A stretch of DNA of 48,455 nucleotides, from positions 252,531-300,985 of the forward strand of contig DBTU01000019.1 in assembly GCA_002307215.1 (NCBI GenBank). Reading direction: 5' to 3'. The DNA comes from Lachnoclostridium sp. UBA1308 (GTDB lineage Bacteria > Bacillota > Clostridia > Lachnospirales > Lachnospiraceae). The number at the start of each line of letters is the position of its first letter. The stretch's first letter is position 1. The translations under genes and the position numbers were made by a program. The notes below the pieces were generated by a model. That model was given only the letters and a program-made list of their open reading frames with translations, made no database searches and was not told where the DNA came from. Shown in pieces: positions 25,786 to 34,369 of the stretch.

Positions 25786-27453
25786 TTAAAACTCATTAAT
25801 GATATCCAAACCCTGACCATTTGCATTTTGGGAAAAATCCAAAATCTTAATTTCAACCGGTGTAACTTTGATTATGGCAAAATTCTCTATTCCACTGGAT
25901 TTAACCCTATCCTCAAAGCCCGGACTATGACTTGATATAACTTCAATTGCTTTGTCGCGTTCCTCTGTGTCGGTAAGGACTGTTGCTATTCCTCGTAATG
26001 AAATATTGACATATTTGCTTATCTCTTGAGCTTCCTGTTGAAAAAGGATCGACACTTTTTCATTCGCAGTAATCTGGGATACCTTTTGTGTCGTCTTTCC
26101 TGTAGAAAGATAAACAGTATAGCCATCAACACCAAAGGAACCAATGCTTCGTATTACCGGGTATTCTTCCTCATTTATGGTTACTAGCTCCAAATACTTC
26201 GTTTCATTTGCATATTTACTTATATATTGTTTTTTTAATTCACAGCTCACTTGATTTCTTCCTTTCGTTCTAATTTCGTTAATAATATCAATAAATTTAT
26301 CAATCTCTTGTTCCGTATGAAAATATGATACCGCGATCCTAACATATCCAAAAGGTCCAATTGTTCTTGCAAGCAGACCTTTACCGATCAAATATTCATT
26401 TAAACTCTCTGTGTCTATAAAATCAGCATAAAAGGATGTCAGACCGGCAGCTTTCAGCGGAGTAACTACTGTAATTCCTTCTATTTCGGCCAATCTATTA
26501 CGGACAAGTTTACCAAGCTCCTGAATACGGTCATAAGCATAATCTGTATTAACCTCATCAAGCAGCCATTTCACAGAAGCACCAAAACCACTGATTGCAT
26601 ACAAGCTGGGAGATGCCGATTGGAAACGATGAACTTGCGTTGGGAGCTTAATTCCTTTATAAGGATAAGGATTCTCCTCTTCATTAACATTCGGATGGTA
26701 ATTATCTATAATACTTTGGTTTACATATAAAACTCCGATACCTTGAGGACCATTCAGCCATTTTTGTCCGGGAAAAGCATAATAATCCACATCCAATGCT
26801 TTCACATCAATGGGTATTACTCCTACTGCCTGGGCACCATCAAGCAGAACCGGAATACTGTGCTTATGAACTATCCGAATGATTTCTTCAACCGGCAGAA
26901 TCTCGCCTGTACTATATGATACATGGGACAGTATTATCAGCCTTGTTCTTGAAGTAATCTTATTCTCAATATCTGTTTGACCCAATAGATCAATCTCTGT
27001 GTAGCTAATGTCAACTCCGAATTTTTCTTTCAAAAGCATGACCGGAATATTAACCGCAAAATGTTCCTTAAAGGTCGTTATTACTTCATCCCCCCGCTTC
27101 CAGTCAAAAGAATATATTACATCATAGATTCCATTGGTGGTGCTGTTGGTAAGAACAATCTCTTCCGGAGCTGAATTAATCAATCTGGATATCACCTCTT
27201 TTGTTTCTATGGTAGCTTCATGATTTCTTAGAAAAACCTTACCAAAATATTTTTCATCATTAACTATATCAAGCTCATGTACAATTGCTCTCTTAGCGGC
27301 AATTGACAATTGACCCATAGATCCGGAATTAAAAAACACTCTTTTATCAACATTGGAAAGTCCATCCCTAATATGGCTTAATTTTTCTGAATACTTTAAT
27401 GTTCCCACTAATTCATTCACCCTTTTTGCTACCTTTGCGTGTATGGATAACAT
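25786..27453 (-). CDS. Class V aminotransferase-fold PLP lyase fused to a flavin split-barrel domain
   Basis: A 555-residue two-domain protein. Residues 1-395 are a NifS/CsdA-fold PLP enzyme: TNSTTNGIYDVIYS, PLP aspartate 205 and Gln208 in LLDGAQAVG, and Schiff-base Lys231 in FPGQKWLNGPQG. The persulfide cysteine loop of cysteine desulfurases is absent; the only cysteine is Cys404 in the linker. Residues ~415-540 resemble a pyridoxamine-5'-phosphate-oxidase-like FMN split barrel (TINEEEYPVIRSIGSFGVDG, YVNISLRGIATVLTD). Without the cysteine, a C-S lyase of the EgtE or cysteine-sulfoxide type is more likely than a desulfurase. The start is uncertain: the ATG at 27453 has its SD about 22 nt away, and a GTG 11 codons in is an alternative. 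It lies between the amino-acid importer and K2D2. Confidence 0.8.
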   Translation of the reverse strand: MLSIHAKVAKRVNELVGTLKYSEKLSHIRDGLSNVDKRVFFNSGSMGQLSIAAKRAIVHELDIVNDEKYFGKVFLRNHEATIETKEVISRLINSAPEEIVLTNSTTNGIYDVIYSFDWKRGDEVITTFKEHFAVNIPVMLLKEKFGVDISYTEIDLLGQTDIENKITSRTRLIILSHVSYSTGEILPVEEIIRIVHKHSIPVLLDGAQAVGVIPIDVKALDVDYYAFPGQKWLNGPQGIGVLYVNQSIIDNYHPNVNEEENPYPYKGIKLPTQVHRFQSASPSLYAISGFGASVKWLLDEVNTDYAYDRIQELGKLVRNRLAEIEGITVVTPLKAAGLTSFYADFIDTESLNEYLIGKGLLARTIGPFGYVRIAVSYFHTEQEIDKFIDIINEIRTKGRNQVSCELKKQYISKYANETKYLELVTINEEEYPVIRSIGSFGVDGYTVYLSTGKTTQKVSQITANEKVSILFQQEAQEISKYVNISLRGIATVLTDTEERDKAIEVISSHSPGFEDRVKSSGIENFAIIKVTPVEIKILDFSQNANGQGLDIINEF

Positions 27454-27481
27454 AACTATTTGCTTCGGATTGGAACCCCTC

Positions 27482-28234
27482 TTATATTTGATAGGAATAT
27501 TCCGGTGAGATACGCTTCAAAAATTGTTTTGTGCGTTCTTCTTTTGCATTTGTAAAAATATCATTCGGTGTTCCCTGTTCAACAATAACACCTTCATCCA
27601 TAAAGATTACTCTACTTGCCACATCCTGAGCAAAAGACATTTCATGTGTAACAATAATCATGGTCATTCCCTGCTTAGCGATTTTTCTTATTACACCGAG
27701 AACCTCGCCTACCAGTTCCGGATCAAGTGCACTTGTTGGTTCGTCAAACAGAATAACTTCAGGTTTTAGAGCCAGAGCGCGGGCAATTCCGACACGCTGC
27801 TGCTGCCCACCGGATAGTTGAGACGGATAAGCATCAAATTTATCTGACAAACCTACATTAATCAGTAGTTCTTTACCGGATTCCAATGCCCTCTGTTTAT
27901 CCACCTTTTGGACAACTATCGGACCTTCAACAACATTTTCAAGTACTGTTTTATTCCGAAACAAATTGAAAGACTGGAATACCATTGCTGTTTTTCTGCT
28001 GATATCCAAGATTTGTTTTTTAGTAGCATGCTTCACATTAACTCGGGTACTTCCAACAGCAATCTCACCCTCATCCGCTCTTTCAAGAAAATTAATGCAT
28101 CGTAACAGTGTGGTTTTTCCGGAACCGGAAGGTCCCAAAATTACAACAACTTCGCCGTCCTTAATCTCTAAATCTATTCCTTTTAATACTTTATTACTGC
28201 CAAAAGCCTTATGTATATTCTTAATTTGAATCAT
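27482..28234 (-). CDS. Polar amino acid ABC transporter ATPase (TcyN-like)
   Basis: A 250-residue ATPase. Walker A is GPSGSGKTT, signature LSGGQQQRVGIARAL, Walker B VILFDEPTSALDPE, H-loop VTHE. The chosen ATG is 10 nt after GGGGG; an ATG three codons earlier overlaps the permease stop. It is the energy subunit for the two permeases upstream. The layout lipoprotein, two permeases, ATPase matches cystine/S-substituted-cysteine importers such as B. subtilis TcyJKLMN and YxeMNO. Specificity for a sulfur amino acid is inference from cysteine synthase and C-S lyase neighbours. Confidence 0.9.
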   Translation of the reverse strand: MIQIKNIHKAFGSNKVLKGIDLEIKDGEVVVILGPSGSGKTTLLRCINFLERADEGEIAVGSTRVNVKHATKKQILDISRKTAMVFQSFNLFRNKTVLENVVEGPIVVQKVDKQRALESGKELLINVGLSDKFDAYPSQLSGGQQQRVGIARALALKPEVILFDEPTSALDPELVGEVLGVIRKIAKQGMTMIIVTHEMSFAQDVASRVIFMDEGVIVEQGTPNDIFTNAKEERTKQFLKRISPEYSYQI

Positions 28235-28242
28235 AGTTATCA

Positions 28243-28947
28243 TTACCCCCTTGCTAATATGTTAACCTTATGGGACAGAAGACGTATACCCTGTTCAATC
28301 ACAATACATAATAACCAGTATATAATTGCTATAGCGATATATGCTTCCAGATAACGATAGCTTGCATTCGCTTCAATTTTAACTCCTGTTATCAGATCTG
28401 TTACGCCAACCATATATACCAATGCCGTTCCCTTAGTCAATCCTATAAATGTATTACCTAAAATCGGTATAGCTACCGGCAATGCCTGAGGGATAACAAT
28501 TCTACGATATATGGTACGTTGTCTCATACCAATCGAATGTGCTGCTTCTATCTGACCCTTCTGAACGGATTGAAGTGCTCCCCGAATGGATTCCGCCATA
28601 AATGCAACGGATACAACACTTAATATAATGAATGCCAATACGATAGCCGGAATATCACCGGAACGTATCTTCAGATGGAAAAATGAAGCAAGGGTATCAA
28701 ATCCGTACATAAATGAAAAATATAGAATAAGAATCATAAGTACCATAGGCATACTTCTGAATATCAAAATATATATCTTGATTAATGTGTTTAATACCGG
28801 TATATTTTGAATCCTGCAAATGGCTAATATGGTTCCGACAACCAGCCCAAATAACATAGGTACTATCGCCAGTTCTAAAGTTAACGGTATGTAAGTTATT
28901 GCCACCCATAATTCATGAAGAAAGAATAAATAATCAAATTTATACAT
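28243..28947 (-). CDS. Polar amino acid ABC transporter permease (TcyM-like)
   Basis: A 234-residue HisM/TcyM-type permease. It has about five membrane spans, the family phrase AFMAESIRGALQSVQKGQIE, and the EAA loop (AAHSIGMRQRTIYRRIVIPQ). It pairs with the 28964-29665 permease. The stop codon overlaps the ATPase gene's upstream ATG, and a GGCGG SD precedes its own start. Confidence 0.9.
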   Translation of the reverse strand: MYKFDYLFFLHELWVAITYIPLTLELAIVPMLFGLVVGTILAICRIQNIPVLNTLIKIYILIFRSMPMVLMILILYFSFMYGFDTLASFFHLKIRSGDIPAIVLAFIILSVVSVAFMAESIRGALQSVQKGQIEAAHSIGMRQRTIYRRIVIPQALPVAIPILGNTFIGLTKGTALVYMVGVTDLITGVKIEANASYRYLEAYIAIAIIYWLLCIVIEQGIRLLSHKVNILARG

Positions 28948-28963
28948 GCTATATACCGCCTTC

Positions 28964-29665
28964 TTATTTGTATACTTTTAATTTTTTCTCAACAGAAGAA
29001 AAAATCCTTTCCAGCAAGACGCAAAATACAAAGTATATGATGGCTGCTCCTACATACCCCTCCAATGAATGTCTTGTTCGTGCAGCGATGGAAGATATTA
29101 CTCCTACCATATCTACAACTCCAACGGTAAATGCCAGGGATGTATCCTTCAGTGTCGATACAACAGCATTTCCAAACTCAGGAATGGCTATATGGAATGC
29201 TTGGGGTGATATTACTCTTCGAAACATCTGCCCCCTCGTCATCCCGATGGAGTGGGCAGCTTCCTGTTGCCCTTTATCTACTCCCTGAATGGCGGCTGTT
29301 ACAACTACAGCCAGATATGCCGATGAGCTAAAAGCATATGTTATTATTACAAAATAAAATGCATCTAGAAGATTCAAATCAAAACCAACTTTTAGAAAAA
29401 TTGGATTAAGTAGCGCAGGCAATCCAAAATATACAATAAATAGTTGAATATTTATCGGTACACCTCGAATAAATGAAATGTATATCGTTGTAATTTGCTT
29501 CAATATAGGAATGTTGAAAAGCCGGATTGCTGCTATAATAGTACCAAATACCAACCCAATGATTAATGAAGATACAGCAATAATCAACGTAATATGGAGA
29601 CGGGCTAACAACAGCGGAAAATACTCTGCAACTCTATGGAAGCTAAAATAATCTATCTTTCCCAT
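28964..29665 (-). CDS. Polar amino acid ABC transporter permease (TcyL-like)
   Basis: A 233-residue permease with SFIRGVPINIQLFIVYFGLP, AAIQGVDKGQQEAAHSIGM and the EAA loop ending VISPQAFHIAIPEFGN. It is the heterodimer partner of the next permease in the operon, 16 bp away. AGGAGATATAAGCAA precedes ATG. Confidence 0.9.
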   Translation of the reverse strand: MGKIDYFSFHRVAEYFPLLLARLHITLIIAVSSLIIGLVFGTIIAAIRLFNIPILKQITTIYISFIRGVPINIQLFIVYFGLPALLNPIFLKVGFDLNLLDAFYFVIITYAFSSSAYLAVVVTAAIQGVDKGQQEAAHSIGMTRGQMFRRVISPQAFHIAIPEFGNAVVSTLKDTSLAFTVGVVDMVGVISSIAARTRHSLEGYVGAAIIYFVFCVLLERIFSSVEKKLKVYK

Positions 29666-29719
29666 TTGCTTATATCTCCTAATCCACAGAGAATTGAATT
29701 CACCAATTCTGACATACGA

Positions 29720-30607
29720 TTACTTTGCATCATCCGGTGCAACTGTATAATCTCCCCCAAGGTATTTATTTGATAATGCTACTAGCGTTCCATCTTCGTG
29801 AAGAGTCTTTAACGCGCCATCAACAGCCTCCTGTAGTGCTGTTTCATCAGTATCATCTTTACGGAAAATAAAGAAGGTACCTGAATAGTAAGCCGGCTCA
29901 TCAGCATGCTGTAACTTAACTTTGTAACCATCTTCAATGCTTTTTAAGTAGCTGAGGGGTAATAAAAAGGCATCAATCGCTCCACTGTCAAGCTTATTAA
30001 GTAGAACTGAGAAATCACCACTGTTATATTCCAGCTTAATTGAATCATCATTATTTTTATTATAGGTTTCTAACTGATAAGCATCATTGGATCCCTGCCA
30101 GGTCCCAACAGTATGATTTTCTAAATCCTTATAAGTCTGAAGTTTTTCGGCGCCATCTTTAGTGATGATGTAGGAAGCCCAAGCAGTAACTATTTCTTTA
30201 CCAAACAGATAAGTCTTCTGTCTTTCCGGGTTGCTCTCCCACTGGTGAGCGATTAAATCAACTTTATTTGAGGTCAAAGCTACGAATTGGTCAGAAACTG
30301 TCTGATATTCAAATTCGTACTGAGGTAAAGCTTCATCTACCTTTACCAATGTATCATACTCATATCCGGTATAATTGCCATCCTCATCAAGGTAAGAATA
30401 TGGATTAAAGTCATTTGCTATTGCCACACGTACTTTTTTCACTTCAACTGTCGGTGCTGCTGTTGTAGCGTCTGTTGAATCAGTGGTTTCTGCTGTAGTG
30501 GGTGTTGCATCGCTTGAGGTGGTTTCACTTTTTGAACCGCATCCTGTAAATAATGTTGATAGAATTACAGTTACCAATGATACTGTTATTATCTTTTTTA
30601 ATTTCAT
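29720..30607 (-). CDS. Amino acid-binding lipoprotein (TcyJ/K-like, SBP family 3)
   Basis: A 295-residue family 3 solute-binding lipoprotein. The signal peptide ends LFTGC, then a Thr/Asp-rich linker. The ligand domain has VRVAIANDFNPYSYLDEDGN, GYEYDTLVKVDEALP, NKVDLIAHQWESNPERQKTY and a Cys-free fold typical of polar amino acid binders. It delivers its ligand to the two permeases downstream. The gene begins 52 bp after a cysteine synthase gene, which suggests cystine or a related thio amino acid as ligand. Confidence 0.9.
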   Translation of the reverse strand: MKLKKIITVSLVTVILSTLFTGCGSKSETTSSDATPTTAETTDSTDATTAAPTVEVKKVRVAIANDFNPYSYLDEDGNYTGYEYDTLVKVDEALPQYEFEYQTVSDQFVALTSNKVDLIAHQWESNPERQKTYLFGKEIVTAWASYIITKDGAEKLQTYKDLENHTVGTWQGSNDAYQLETYNKNNDDSIKLEYNSGDFSVLLNKLDSGAIDAFLLPLSYLKSIEDGYKVKLQHADEPAYYSGTFFIFRKDDTDETALQEAVDGALKTLHEDGTLVALSNKYLGGDYTVAPDDAK

Positions 30608-30659
30608 TTTCTAATCTCCCTTATTTATATTAAGTCAATAGTCATTGCTCCCTCTGTTT

Positions 30660-31643
30660 TCATTCAAAAAGTCCCGTTGACAGATAGCGAAGTCCCGTAT
30701 CCGGCAATACCGCAACGATTCGTTTTCCCTTATTTTCCGGTCTTTTTGCCAGCTGTGTCGCAACATAGATTGCCGCTCCTGAGGAGGTACCAATTAAGAT
30801 ACCATCTGATTTTGCAACCGCTCTGGCAGCCTCATATGCCTGATAGGTTTCAACCTCGAAGGCTTCATCGTAAATATTAAGATCCATAGTTGAAGGAATT
30901 CGTTCCGCCGGGATTCCGAAAAACGAATGCACTCCGGTAATATCCGGCGGTGTAGGATTTTCTACACTTGGGAGTGAATTAGGACCCGGCTGAATAGCGA
31001 CTATCTTAATATCGGGATTCTTTGATTTCAAAAATGCTCCTGCTCCTGATATCGTTCCTCCCGTGCCAACCGATGCAACAAGAATATCAACCTTACCTTC
31101 TGTATCCTCCCAAATCTCAGGTCCTGTTGTATTCTTATGTACCTCCGGATTAGCCGGATTAGCCACCTGATTTACAAAGAAAATATTCTTCTGCTTCGAG
31201 AGTACCTTCTCCTCAAGCTCTTTAATCGCCGCAACAAAATCTCCGCCTGTCTCAGCCAGCACCTTTGCAACAACCGGTTCATCCCCAAGCTTAATGGTCT
31301 CGCCCCCAAATGCCTGAATTACCTTAAAACGTTCAATACTTACTTGATCTTGAATATATACCTTGAATCTGTAGCCCTTCGTGGCTGCAATTGCTGCGAG
31401 CCCGATACCTGTATTTCCGCTGGTTGTCTCAACAATCGTATACCCCGGCTTCAATAAACCTTTCTTCTCTGCATCCTCAATCATAGCAAGAGCAATTCGA
31501 TCCTTTACACTCTGATTTGGATTGTAGTATTCCAGTTTTACAACAATTTCAGCCTCAAGGTTATTCTTTTTCTCGTAATTCGTTAATTCAAGCAGTGGAG
31601 TATGCCCCACCAACTCCGTGATTGATTTCTTAATTCCGCTCAT
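30660..31643 (-). CDS. Cysteine synthase family PLP enzyme, second copy
   Basis: A 327-residue fold type II enzyme: NPNQSVKDRIALAM with the PLP lysine, TTSGNTGIGLAAI, SVGTGGTISGAGAFL, and the C-terminal SSGAAIYVATQLAKR. Compared with the 21665-22627 copy it has NQSVKDR for LGSVKDR, a longer middle section (residues ~125-165), and a different substrate-loop neighbourhood, so it may accept another sulfur donor or beta-substituent. GGAGGAATAAT precedes ATG. It lies between the ABC-GNAT fusion gene and the amino-acid importer. Confidence 0.85.
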   Translation of the reverse strand: MSGIKKSITELVGHTPLLELTNYEKKNNLEAEIVVKLEYYNPNQSVKDRIALAMIEDAEKKGLLKPGYTIVETTSGNTGIGLAAIAATKGYRFKVYIQDQVSIERFKVIQAFGGETIKLGDEPVVAKVLAETGGDFVAAIKELEEKVLSKQKNIFFVNQVANPANPEVHKNTTGPEIWEDTEGKVDILVASVGTGGTISGAGAFLKSKNPDIKIVAIQPGPNSLPSVENPTPPDITGVHSFFGIPAERIPSTMDLNIYDEAFEVETYQAYEAARAVAKSDGILIGTSSGAAIYVATQLAKRPENKGKRIVAVLPDTGLRYLSTGLFE

Positions 31644-31702
31644 ATTATTCCTCCATTCCTGCACTGCTTTCAGCGCTCACCTTAGTTAATAAATTATACA
31701 AA

Positions 31703-32860
31703 TTACAACTTTAACTCCATATCATACCAAACAGCTCCGCCATGAAGGGAATTCGAAATCCCCTTGTTCTGAAATCCCATTGCTTCATAGAAGCCGATTA
31801 AGTTTTCCTTACAGGTTAGAATAACCGCTTTTCTTTTCTCTCTTTTCGCCTGCTTAATTAAATGATGCATTAATCTATGTGCAAACCCTTTCTGTCTGAA
31901 TTCCGGAAGTACATTAAGTCCAAAAACTGTTTGATAACTGCCTTCTTCCTTATGGACATTCACATCCGCATACATTCTGTCGCTAATCTTGTCATCGTCC
32001 GTAACCGGACCATCAACAAAGCCTATTATTTTATGATTCAAATATGCCACCTGAAAATGGTACGGGAAGGCCCTTAACCTGCTTTTAATCTGTTCTAAGG
32101 TCGCTGCTTCCTCCGGCAAAAAGCAAGCAAGCTCTATCTCCGCCAGCTCCTGCGCTTCTTCGAAAGAGGCTGTACGGATTACCACACTTCCTTTCTCTGA
32201 CAAATTTCCATTCTTCATAATAAATACCTTATCCGCATATTTCAAAACACTTAAATCGTGGGTACTGATAATAACAGCTACACCTTGGTCCGTGACTTTC
32301 CGTAAAAGCTTCATAATAATATCGCTGTTGTCCGGATCAAGACTACCGGTTGGTTCATCTGCAATAACAATCTCCGGATCATTGATTAATGCTCTGGCGA
32401 TTGCCACCCTTCTCGCTTCTCCACCGGATATTTCGTTTGGATAGGAATTCTTAAGCTCAGACAGTCCCACCAATTCAAGTAGCTTTTCCGCTTTTTCTCT
32501 TATGCCTTCCTTACTTTTCCCAGTGCAAAGGATTCCCGGCATAAATACATTCTCCAGTACTGTATAATTCTTAAGCAGACATTGCTCCTGAAAAATGTAT
32601 CCGATTTTTTGATTACGCATGAGGGCCAGCTCCGGTTCCCCTGCTGTATTGACATTCAATTCATCAATACTGATGCTGCCGGAGGTAGGCCTTAGTAATC
32701 CCGTAATCAAGTGAAACAATGTGCTTTTTCCACTCCCTGAATGTCCGATGATACCGGCAAATTCCCCTGATTTCACCCGGAAGGATGCTTTATCAACCGC
32801 ATTTACCTGTTTATCTTTATTCGCAAACTCTTTGCTCAGCTCATGAATCTCCAGTATCAT
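31703..32860 (-). CDS. LolD/MacB-type ABC ATPase fused to a GNAT acetyltransferase
   Basis: A 385-residue fusion. Residues 1-220 form an ATPase of the FtsX-partner class (Walker A GHSGSGKST, signature ISGGEARRVAIARAL, Walker B IVIADEPTGSLD). Residues ~228-385 form a GNAT resembling the AANAT branch (FLPEEAATLEQIKSRLRAFP, VAYLNHKIIGFVDG, then acetyl-CoA loop LPEFRQKGFAHRLMHHL and FYEAMGFQNKG). The FtsX-like permease at 34370-35584 has no other ATPase partner nearby, so this should drive it. N-acetylation of S-substituted cysteines is a known sulfur-salvage step in Bacillus (SnaA/SnaB), which makes the fusion suggestive; substrate is not shown. Confidence 0.85.
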   Translation of the reverse strand: MILEIHELSKEFANKDKQVNAVDKASFRVKSGEFAGIIGHSGSGKSTLFHLITGLLRPTSGSISIDELNVNTAGEPELALMRNQKIGYIFQEQCLLKNYTVLENVFMPGILCTGKSKEGIREKAEKLLELVGLSELKNSYPNEISGGEARRVAIARALINDPEIVIADEPTGSLDPDNSDIIMKLLRKVTDQGVAVIISTHDLSVLKYADKVFIMKNGNLSEKGSVVIRTASFEEAQELAEIELACFLPEEAATLEQIKSRLRAFPYHFQVAYLNHKIIGFVDGPVTDDDKISDRMYADVNVHKEEGSYQTVFGLNVLPEFRQKGFAHRLMHHLIKQAKREKRKAVILTCKENLIGFYEAMGFQNKGISNSLHGGAVWYDMELKL

Positions 32861-32928
32861 CCGGCCACTTCCCTTTCATAAAATAATCATATACGCCCTA
32901 ATTTCTATCTAATTCCTCAACGAAACAA

Positions 32929-33131
32929 GTTACTGTTCAGCCTTCAAAGAGATGTATCCGGACTGGGAAAAAAATGATTTTCATATAGGAGTATTTGCAT
33001 TCGTCGGTACTTTGGCTCTGTCCTATAGAGCCTTATGTACCGTTACGTAATGCAACTTAGCGAAAGCGGCTCCTATATGGAAACATTTCTTTCCCGGTCT
33101 TGTCACAATCCTTTCTAGGATGAACTGTAAC
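32929..33131. repeat. 203-bp imperfect palindromic element
   Basis: Outer arms GTTACTGTTCA (32929-32939) and TGAACTGTAAC (33121-33131) pair with one mismatch. Inner arms GACTGGGAAA...CATATAGGAG and CTCCTATATGG...TTTCCCGGTC also pair, and the centre has its own hairpin (GGTAC...GTACC around GGCTCT/AGAGCC). No gene is encoded. It starts 10 nt after the lipoprotein stop. A second copy begins at the window start. It looks like a MITE or a large transcript hairpin dividing the operon. Confidence 0.8.
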
Positions 33132-33141
33132 CCAAACAAAT

Positions 33142-34344
33142 TTATTGTATTTCAGTAAATTGCTTTGTGGCAGGATCATAGGTGATACTGTCCGGTACAC
33201 CCTCAAGCTTCACATAATGCTTACTGATAAAATCATCCACGTCCGTCTCGGCACTTAAATCCCCTGTTTCCTTTAATTCCTTCACACAGTTTTGAAAGGT
33301 TACAAGTCCTGCACTGACTGATGGAGCGTAGTTATAGGATTTCAACAATTTTGCATTGGTATCTAAATCACCGGAGCAAAATTCGTTGTCAATCTGAATT
33401 TTAGCTGCCTCCTCCGGCTCCGCCTGAATAAAAGCTGCTGCCTTTTGGAGTGCTCTGGTATATGCTGCTGCTCCCTCCGGGCTGGAATCGATCAGTCCTG
33501 CGGATACATAGGACTGACAGCAATATTCACCCTTGAATTTCTCGTCGGTTCCGGTATCCAGAATTTTCTTAAAGCCGTACTGTTCTTCCGCCTGATAGGC
33601 TACCGGATCATGAAGTGCAACTGCATCAACCGCTCCATTATCAAGAGCAAGTGGCAAATCTGTCAGCGCATACTCTGCAAAGGTTACCTCCATGTTATCC
33701 GTTGACGCACCGATACCGACCTCCAATAATTTTCTCTTGAGGTTCATGGTTGAGGAATCGGCAAGTCCCGGTACACCGATCGTTTTTCCCTTCAAATCAT
33801 TTACAGAATTAATCTCAGAGTCAGCTTTTACATAATACTTTGTACAACCGGTATGAAGACCTGTGGTAAAGACTATGTCCAGACCATTATCAATCGGTTG
33901 GATCAGACTTGCTGTCAGTCCGAAGCAGGCATTGATCTTTCCTGCCGCAAGAAGCTCTGCAGCCTGTGTCAGATCAACCTCTTCATAACTCCAGGTAATA
34001 CCTGCTGCAGCAAATTCCTCTTCAAAATATCCGTTTAAATATGCAAGATGGATAGGAGCAACACAGAGACTTCCTTTTGCAAATCCTATTTTCACAATCG
34101 CTTTATCCGAGGTGGTTTTTGTTGACTCTGCCGTAGTAGTGTCGTCTGTAGGTGTCACCTCATTGTCAGTTCCCGAATCCTTTGCAGCGTCTGTTACCTT
34201 TGCAGCGTCTGTTACCTTTGCCGTGTCTGTCTCTTTGGCAGAGTCCGAAGCACCGGATTTTCCGCAGCCGGTAATCAAGGTCAGTGCTATAACCAATACG
34301 GTTATGAAAGACACCCCTCGTCTTAATTTCATTTTAATGTTCAT
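33142..34344 (-). CDS. SsuA/NMT1-type substrate-binding lipoprotein, second system
   Basis: A 400-residue lipoprotein. The lipobox is LITGC, followed by a long Ala/Thr/Asp linker that contains direct repeats (TDAAKV), visible as an 18-bp DNA repeat near 34187-34225. The ligand domain has GFAKGSLCVAPIHLAYLNGY, LLAAGKINACFGLTASLI, VNDLKGKTIGVPGL and LDNGAVDAVALHDP. The ATG is preceded by GGAGGAAGTAAA. It should serve the permease at 36899-37858 and ATPase at 36120-36905, although an FtsX permease and DUF4418 gene are interposed. Unusually cysteine-rich for a binding protein (Cys in FCSG, EYCCQ, FQNC). Confidence 0.87.
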   Translation of the reverse strand: MNIKMKLRRGVSFITVLVIALTLITGCGKSGASDSAKETDTAKVTDAAKVTDAAKDSGTDNEVTPTDDTTTAESTKTTSDKAIVKIGFAKGSLCVAPIHLAYLNGYFEEEFAAAGITWSYEEVDLTQAAELLAAGKINACFGLTASLIQPIDNGLDIVFTTGLHTGCTKYYVKADSEINSVNDLKGKTIGVPGLADSSTMNLKRKLLEVGIGASTDNMEVTFAEYALTDLPLALDNGAVDAVALHDPVAYQAEEQYGFKKILDTGTDEKFKGEYCCQSYVSAGLIDSSPEGAAAYTRALQKAAAFIQAEPEEAAKIQIDNEFCSGDLDTNAKLLKSYNYAPSVSAGLVTFQNCVKELKETGDLSAETDVDDFISKHYVKLEGVPDSITYDPATKQFTEIQ

Positions 34345-34369
34345 TTTACTTCCTCCATTTCTTTCATCA

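Noticed and set aside
25786..27453. NifS cysteine desulfurase for nitrogenase maturation
   Set aside because: The fold fits, but the catalytic cysteine loop is missing and the only cysteine is in the interdomain linker.
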